Source of the DNA: Gemmataceae bacterium | GTDB taxonomy: Bacteria > Planctomycetota > Planctomycetia > Gemmatales > Gemmataceae | Direction of reading: 5' to 3' | Assembly (NCBI GenBank): GCA_009692065.1 | Contig: SHZY01000032.1 | Coordinates: 1 to 46,552, forward strand | Length of the DNA: 46,552 bases | Shown here: positions 41,931 to 46,552 of the stretch, one piece after another | How the letters are laid out: every line of letters starts with the position of its first letter | Position numbering within the stretch: position 1 is the first letter of the stretch | Made by a program: the position numbers and the translations under genes | Notes under the pieces: model-generated | Told to the model about the DNA's origin: nothing | Seen by the model: the letters and a program-made list of their open reading frames with translations, nothing else | The model's database searches: none

Positions 41931-42033
41931 GTGGCACGGTCTCCTGACCGCGCCGCCCGTCTCGACCGAAGGTCTCACGGAGTTCCAGGAAACCTTCGGT
42001 CGGGTCCGTGGCACGGTCGGGAAACCGTGCCAC
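41931..42033. repeat. Large composite palindrome between the lipoprotein gene and kdsA
   Basis: Outer arms GTGGCACGGT (41931-41940) and ACCGTGCCAC (42024-42033) match the element at 34690-34715. A second hairpin inside has CGACCGAAGGT (41963-41973) and ACCTTCGGTCG (41992-42002), and there is a third GTGGCACGGT at 42008-42017. It fills most of the gap upstream of the lipoprotein gene. Confidence 0.8.
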
Positions 42034-42065
42034 AACGCGAGTGTATTTGCTACGCCGCAAGCGGC

Positions 42066-42896
42066 TCAATGGAGGGCGGTACGAAGGCGCTGGCAGCACG
42101 CGATCAATGCCGGCAGGTCGGCGAGAGCCACCATGTTCGGTCCGTCGCTGAGCGCCTCGTCGGGCCGTGGGTGGGTCTCGATGAAGACGCCGTCGCAACC
42201 GCAGGCCACCGCGGCCTTGGCGAGAAACGGCACCATGCGGCGGTCGCCGTCGCTTTTGTCCCCTTTTCCCGCTGGTTTCTGTACGCTGTGAGTGGCGTCA
42301 AAGATCACGGGACAGCCGAATTCTTGCATCCAGGGGATGGCCCGCATGTCGTTGACGAGTTGACCATAGCCGAAGGTGGACCCACGCTCAGTGAGCAAGA
42401 GCTGGTGGTTCCCCACCTCCGCCATCTTGCTGACGACGTTCTTCATGTCCCAGGGGGCCATGAACTGGCCCTTCTTGACGTTGACGGCCTTGCCGGTCCG
42501 CGCCGCCGCCTGGATCAGGTCGGTCTGCCGGGCGAGGAACGCCGGGATTTGCAAAAGGTCGCACGCCTGTCCGGCCGGCTCGGCGTGGCAGCACTCGTGG
42601 ATATCGGTCGTCACGGGCAGGCCGGTCCGCTGGCGCACCATTTCGAGCGTCTTGAGGCCCTCCTGCAAGCCGGGCCCGCGGAAGGACTTTCCAGAAGTCC
42701 GGTTCGCCTTGTCGAACGATGCCTTGAAGATCAGCGGGATCTTTAGCTGATTCGCCAAGGCGGCAAGTTGATCGCCCATCCAGAGCGTGAAGTCATGCGA
42801 TTCGATGACGCAGGGCCCGGCAATCCAGACGAGCGGTTGCCCCTGCCCGCAGGCCACCTTAGACAAGTGGCCGATGTGAACGATGTTTCCAGCCAT
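42066..42896 (-). CDS. kdsA: 3-deoxy-D-manno-octulosonate 8-phosphate synthase
   Basis: The product is 276 aa. It condenses phosphoenolpyruvate with arabinose 5-phosphate to make KDO 8-phosphate for lipopolysaccharide. Recognised segments are [84 protein letters not shown] and [10 protein letters not shown]. The Cys in AGPCVIES corresponds to the metal-ligand Cys of the metal-dependent class. GGAGGG precedes the ATG. It implies a KDO-containing outer membrane. Confidence 0.94.
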   Translation of the reverse strand: MAGNIVHIGHLSKVACGQGQPLVWIAGPCVIESHDFTLWMGDQLAALANQLKIPLIFKASFDKANRTSGKSFRGPGLQEGLKTLEMVRQRTGLPVTTDIHECCHAEPAGQACDLLQIPAFLARQTDLIQAAARTGKAVNVKKGQFMAPWDMKNVVSKMAEVGNHQLLLTERGSTFGYGQLVNDMRAIPWMQEFGCPVIFDATHSVQKPAGKGDKSDGDRRMVPFLAKAAVACGCDGVFIETHPRPDEALSDGPNMVALADLPALIACCQRLRTALH

Positions 42897-42986
42897 GTTG
42901 GGTCCCTCCGTGGCGCGAAATTGTCTCCATCAGGATAATCGAGAGTGGCATTGCACGGAAAGGGCAATTCCGGGCCTTCGCCTCCT

Positions 42987-43018
42987 CGTTTAGCGACCGC
43001 CTGGCGTCTCGCGAGCGC
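42987..43018. repeat. Degenerate TTTAGCG-family palindrome
   Basis: CGTTTAGCGACCGC at the left and GCGAGCGCT at the right form an imperfect inverted repeat. It is a decayed relative of the 10881-10924 element and lies upstream of the kdsA start. Confidence 0.45.
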
Positions 43019-43031
43019 TGCTCTGAAAATG

Positions 43032-43091
43032 TGGGACAGGATTCCAATCCTGTCCTGGTCCGCTAAGGGACAGGATTGGAATCCTGTCCCA
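43032..43091. repeat. Perfect 24-bp inverted repeat (GGACAGGATTCC family)
   Basis: Arm 43032-43055 (TGGGACAGGATTCCAATCCT plus GTCC) is the exact reverse complement of 43068-43091, with a 12-nt loop. Each arm is also internally palindromic (GGACAGGATT and AATCCTGTCC). It lies between the kdsA start and the SMP-30-type gene's stop. Confidence 0.85.
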
Positions 43092-43115
43092 AGGCCACCG
43101 GTTTTCATGCCCTTT

Positions 43116-44162
43116 TCAGAATCCTTTCCCCTTGCTCAAGGTCTTCACCCGGCAAATATCGTGATTGGCCGCGATGTAGAGGATTGAGCCGTCGGCGCCG
43201 CCGAATGCGACGTTAGCCGTGTTTGTGCCCGTGTCGATGTTGCCGAGCACAGTGCCTTCGGGGTTGAAGATCCAGACCCCGCCTGGGCCGGTCGCCCAAA
43301 GGTTGCCGTAGATGTCTACTTTCATGCCGTCGGGCAGCCCGAGGCGTTTTTGCTGGACCCATTTCTTGCCATCGACAAAGACCTTACTCTTGCCTAGCGT
43401 GCCGTCGGCCTTGACCTGGAACGACATCCAGACCGGCTGGTCGGGATCGGAGTTGGCGACGTAGAGCGTTTTCTCGTCCGGCGACAGGGCGATGCCGTTG
43501 GGCCGAGACATTTCCTTGGTCAAAAGTATCAGCTTGCCATCTTTCTTGCGGAGGTACACGCCGCAATAGTCGAGTTCGCGTGCCGGATCGTCGGCCCACT
43601 TGGGCAGGCCGTAAGGCGGATCGGTGAAGTAGAGGTCGCCGTTCGAGTGATAGACGAGGTCGTTCGGGCTATTGAGTTTCTTGTCCATGTACTTGTCGGC
43701 GAGAACGGTTTTCGTGCCATCCTTCTCGATGCGCGTGACGCGGCGGTCGCCATGCTCGCAGAGCGTCAGTCGGCCTTCCGCATCGAAGAGGAGGCCATTG
43801 GAGCCCGGCTCGTCGCCCGGCTTGCCGCCGCGCGGCGCCTTACCGGTGTAGCCGGAGGGCTTGACGAATTCAGAGAACTTGCCGTCCTTCCACTTGTGGA
43901 CGACATTGTGTGGGATATCGGAGAATACGAGGAACCCGCCTTCCTTGTTCCAGGCCGTACCTTCCGTCCAGATGAAGCCGCGGGCGATGGTTTCGACGAC
44001 CGCCTTCTTCGGCATCAGCTTGTAAAAGTCCTTGGCGACGAGAGCCACGATTTTGCGCGGCGGGATCGGCTCTTCCTTTTTCTTGTCCTGGCTATCCACG
44101 ACCGGCAGGGCGACCAAGCCGGCGACGGGAATGAACAGCAGCAAGTAGCGCAATCGCTTCAT
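43116..44162 (-). CDS. Secreted SMP-30/gluconolactonase-type protein
   Basis: The product is 348 aa with a signal peptide (MKRLRYLLLFIPVAGLVALP) from the ATG at 44162, and GAGGA upstream. It belongs to the SMP-30/LRE beta-propeller family: WTEGTAWNKEGGFLVFSDIP, GSNGLLFDAEGRLTLCEHGD, LNSPNDLVYHSNGDLYFTDP, MSRPNGIALSPDEKTLYVAN and GLPDGMKVDIYGNLWATGPG. Conserved Glu, Asn and Asp residues suggest a metal-dependent lactonase. The substrate is unknown. It lies 35 nt after the DUF4340-ThuA gene on the minus strand. Confidence 0.87.
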   Translation of the reverse strand: MKRLRYLLLFIPVAGLVALPVVDSQDKKKEEPIPPRKIVALVAKDFYKLMPKKAVVETIARGFIWTEGTAWNKEGGFLVFSDIPHNVVHKWKDGKFSEFVKPSGYTGKAPRGGKPGDEPGSNGLLFDAEGRLTLCEHGDRRVTRIEKDGTKTVLADKYMDKKLNSPNDLVYHSNGDLYFTDPPYGLPKWADDPARELDYCGVYLRKKDGKLILLTKEMSRPNGIALSPDEKTLYVANSDPDQPVWMSFQVKADGTLGKSKVFVDGKKWVQQKRLGLPDGMKVDIYGNLWATGPGGVWIFNPEGTVLGNIDTGTNTANVAFGGADGSILYIAANHDICRVKTLSKGKGF

Positions 44163-44197
44163 GAGAATTCCTCGCAAAAGGGTTTGATGTCGTCTTG

Positions 44198-46552
44198 TTA
44201 CTTTACCGCAATCCCATCCTTCGGTATCGGCAAATTCAGCGTCCACAGCACGCCCTGGGTCACCAGGCGGCGGTATTCGGGCAGTTGCCAGTTTTCGTGG
44301 AAGTGCAAGCCGCTGAAGCCGATGGAGCGGCCGCCGCCGTCGCGTTCCAGCGCCCAGGCGACCGCGTGGGCGTCGCCGTCAATGGTCACATTCAAGAGGG
44401 GCGTCATCTTCTTGGCGAACTTGAGCGTGTAATAGAATTCATCGCGAACCTTGAAGTCGGCCAGGCCGTTCAGGATCGGCTGCTTGTTGCCGGCGACTTT
44501 CGCCTCGGTGGAGACGACCTGATACTTCCGATCCGGCCCGCCGTGGCAGCCGCCGAAGAGATCGACGAACGGCTGAATGTTCTTGGCGTCCTTGGTCCCC
44601 ATGCCCCAGTGCAACACGACCAGCCCCGCTCCCCGTTTAGCGCACGCTTGAAAGGCGCCGAGGCGTTCCGAATTGTCATTCACCCACTTGGCTCCTTCCG
44701 ACACGTACAACACCACGCCGTCCGCCTTCGCCAGCAATTGCGGACCGTCCTTCCATGGGTCGTCGGCATTGATGAGGACGGCATCGATGGCAGCGAACTT
44801 GTCGAGTTCGTGCTTGAGGATTTTCTGCCCGAGCTGATATTCATGAGTGTCTTTGGGATGGCCATCAGGGCTTTGCCAAAGGAGCAACACACGCTTTTTT
44901 GGGGCGCCACTTTCGGTTGGGGCCTTCTTCTCTTCCACGACATACGCCGACAGCGGGCGGGCCAGAATCTCGCTCGAGATTTCGTCGAGCACGAAGACGG
45001 CGCCGGAGCCCGGCACGGTGGCGTAGAGCCGCTTCGATTTGTCCTCGAACGCCCCCAGCCATAGCTCACGCTTGTCCTTCGCAACCTCGATGGTAATCTT
45101 CCATGCCGGCTCGGCGAGGCCGTAAAGTTTCAGATCGGCCTTGGCGTCGGCAATGTAGCGGACAGCTTTCAGTGTATCGAGGATGGCGATCGTGCCTTCC
45201 ACGGGGCGATCGTTCACCTTGGCTTTCTCGTCGCCGCCGACGTGCCAGTCCGGGCCCTTGCGATTGAGCTCGAAGGTCTTGCCCGCTTGCGTGACGAACA
45301 GTTTGCTAACCGCCACGGATACGAACGGACTCCAGGGTGATCGGTTGCGGTATTCGGCCAGCAGCTTTGTCGCCAGTTTGCCGCTGATAAGGAAGATGGT
45401 GTTCTTGTCGCCGAGCTTGGCGAAACGGCGTGCGCCGGGCTGATCGTTCTCCGCAGCGCCGACGATCAGGTGAAGCTTTTCATCTGGACCGGACTTGAAA
45501 CGCCACTGGGCGGCTGGTTGGTCGAGGCCGTATTTTTTCAGGTCGGCTGTCTTCTCGGCGACGATTTCGTCAGCGCGTAACCGCAGCATGGAGCGAACCA
45601 GGTCTTCGAGTGCACCGTCAGCCGCCGCGGCTTTGGTCGGTTGCGACATTTCCCAGCCGGTGTTCGTTCGACCGAAGACGGCCTTGCGCGATCCGCTGGT
45701 AAGTTCGGCCTGATCGGCGCTCGCAAAACTGGCGAGATTGCGGTCCGCGAAATAGAGCGCCGGCGCAACCAGATGGCGCGACAGCTCCGCCGACAGGACG
45801 ACCACCATCGCCTTGTCGTCGATCAGCGCGTAACGCTCGCCGGTATCTTTCTTGGCCACGTCCTTGACCGGATCGCCGAGCTTGATGACATGTTTCTTGC
45901 CGACGCCGTCGATCTCAAACTGCATTGTCACCACGGCGGTCGGCTTGTCGAGGCCGTACTTGGCCAGGTCTTTCGCAGGGAACTCGGCGATGCGATTGAC
46001 GCGCAGGGCGGAGGTTTGGCGTAGCAGGTCGAAGACGGTCAGGTTGTCGGCCTCGCGAAGCGCCGGCTTGGTAAGGTGCCAGTTGTCCTCACGCCGCGCC
46101 AGCTCCAGGTAGGCGTCCTTCATCTTACGCTCGATCGAGGTCACCGCGTCGCCGTCCATGCGCAGGACGCCAAGGTCGAGGAAATCCAGATGCGAGCGCA
46201 CCACCCGGCTGGTCGTCAACGCGTCGAGCAGGACGACCGCGTCCTTCTTGTTGATGCGGGCAAAACGTCCGCCGGCTTTGTCCTCGTTGCCCAGCTCGAT
46301 CACGTGCTCGACTGCCTTCTCGGCGGTCTTCTTGTCTTTGTCTTTGTCTTTGTCTTTGTCCTTATCTTTGCCTTTATCGTTGTCCTTGTCCTTGTCCTTT
46401 TCGCCTGCCCTCAAGGTGATCTTGACAACCAGAAAGGGCGTGTCGAGGCCGTACGATTTCCAATCGATCTTGGGACCAACGGCAACAAAGCGATCCGCCT
46501 GAAGCTTGCCCCACGGTGCCAGTGCGATCTTCAGCATCTCGTCGTCGGCCGT
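44198..46552 (-). CDS. DUF4340-repeat protein fused to a ThuA-like domain, partial at its N-terminus
   Basis: The frame is open to the right edge, so the true start is outside the window; 784 residues are visible. The first ~520 residues have repeated DUF4340-like units (KIDWKSYGLDTPFLVVKITL, AKYGLDKPTAVVTMQF, KYGLDQPAAQWRF). From about residue 545 of the visible part, a ThuA-like domain follows: RVLLLWQSPDGHPKDTHEYQ, GLVVLHWGMGTKDAKNIQPF, GCHGGPDRKYQV and SIGFSGLHFHENWQLPEYRR. Near the N-terminus is a Lys-Asp repeat tract. It is probably cotranscribed with the SMP-30-type gene. Confidence 0.8.
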   Translation of the reverse strand, partial: TADDEMLKIALAPWGKLQADRFVAVGPKIDWKSYGLDTPFLVVKITLRAGEKDKDKDNDKGKDKDKDKDKDKDKKTAEKAVEHVIELGNEDKAGGRFARINKKDAVVLLDALTTSRVVRSHLDFLDLGVLRMDGDAVTSIERKMKDAYLELARREDNWHLTKPALREADNLTVFDLLRQTSALRVNRIAEFPAKDLAKYGLDKPTAVVTMQFEIDGVGKKHVIKLGDPVKDVAKKDTGERYALIDDKAMVVVLSAELSRHLVAPALYFADRNLASFASADQAELTSGSRKAVFGRTNTGWEMSQPTKAAAADGALEDLVRSMLRLRADEIVAEKTADLKKYGLDQPAAQWRFKSGPDEKLHLIVGAAENDQPGARRFAKLGDKNTIFLISGKLATKLLAEYRNRSPWSPFVSVAVSKLFVTQAGKTFELNRKGPDWHVGGDEKAKVNDRPVEGTIAILDTLKAVRYIADAKADLKLYGLAEPAWKITIEVAKDKRELWLGAFEDKSKRLYATVPGSGAVFVLDEISSEILARPLSAYVVEEKKAPTESGAPKKRVLLLWQSPDGHPKDTHEYQLGQKILKHELDKFAAIDAVLINADDPWKDGPQLLAKADGVVLYVSEGAKWVNDNSERLGAFQACAKRGAGLVVLHWGMGTKDAKNIQPFVDLFGGCHGGPDRKYQVVSTEAKVAGNKQPILNGLADFKVRDEFYYTLKFAKKMTPLLNVTIDGDAHAVAWALERDGGGRSIGFSGLHFHENWQLPEYRRLVTQGVLWTLNLPIPKDGIAVK
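46328..46401. repeat. Hexanucleotide tract (CTTTGT type) encoding a Lys-Asp run
   Basis: Near-perfect copies of a 6-nt unit (TCTTTG on the plus strand, with CCTTGT variants) span about 70 nt. They encode alternating Lys and Asp, with a few Asn and Gly, in the DUF4340 protein. Such tracts can change length by slippage in steps of two residues without breaking the frame. Confidence 0.8.

Noticed and set aside
41910..42035. Upstream start for the lipoprotein
   Set aside because: The extra 42 residues (MWHGFPTVPRTRPKVSW...) are a translation of the composite palindrome, and the lipoprotein signal begins at 41909.
41256..42746. 496-residue plus-strand frame opposite the lipoprotein gene and kdsA
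   Set aside because: It crosses a composite palindrome and kdsA; no protein features.
46328..46401. Simple repeat as a regulatory or origin element
   Set aside because: It keeps frame and encodes a Lys-Asp run within a large open frame.

Overview
The window looks like part of a GC-rich Planctomycetota chromosome, probably from the Gemmata/Isosphaera side of the phylum. This is an inference from gene content. It carries a DUF1549/DUF1553 protein, planctomycete-type cytochrome c (PSCyt1) fused to WD40 repeats, pre-peptidase C-terminal (PPC) proteins, secreted EF-hand and Pro/Gly-rich proteins, a Hanks-type kinase beside a WD40 protein, an FGE/SUMF1-domain protein, and the tail of a Rhodopirellula-type (ISAzo13) transposase.

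Layout. 1-300: end of an insertion sequence and possibly a gene it interrupts, then a PilZ-like fragment. 0.9-4.0 kb: secreted EF-hand protein, membrane SGNH hydrolase, SUMF1-domain protein. 4.1-8.2 kb: housekeeping genes trpE, rpmE, prfA and prmC. 8.4-14.7 kb: a three-gene secreted set (DUF1549/DUF1553, PSCyt1-WD40, PPC). 14.9-18.7 kb: two tandem paralogous secreted proteins of unknown function and a Tyr/Pro/Gly-rich secreted protein. 19.0-26.3 kb: thiL, a WD40 protein, a membrane Ser/Thr kinase, a small membrane protein, a CCA-adding-type nucleotidyltransferase and rsmD. 26.6-30.8 kb: two tandem PPC-like secreted proteins, a gene-poor stretch, queC and an HtrA-like protease. 31.1-34.7 kb: TPR protein, response regulator overlapping a NUDIX-metallo-beta-lactamase fusion, and a NifU-like protein overlapping a TIM-barrel protein. 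34.7-39.6 kb (minus strand): a respiratory cluster of Rieske protein, cytochrome b with C-terminal c-type haem domains, and three tandem c'-like cytochromes, the middle one frameshifted. 39.8-46.5 kb (minus strand): a lipoprotein with a degenerate transglutaminase-like region, kdsA, an SMP-30-type protein and a DUF4340-ThuA fusion cut by the window edge.

The most unusual feature is the density of GC-rich interrupted palindromes between genes. At least 18 elements of several sequence families occur in 46.5 kb. One family (core TTTAGCGCCCGCG / CGCGGGCGCTAAA) includes a perfect 44-nt palindrome and a near-identical copy 18 kb away. Some elements lie next to start codons inside presumed operons, and one has supplied the C-terminus of rsmD. 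Other points to follow up are the Rieske/cytochrome b/c' cluster with its broken paralogue, the tandem paralogues at 14.9-18.0 kb, and the NUDIX-MBL and DUF4340-ThuA fusions. No tRNA, rRNA or CRISPR array was seen. Promoter calls are from consensus matching by eye and are weak.
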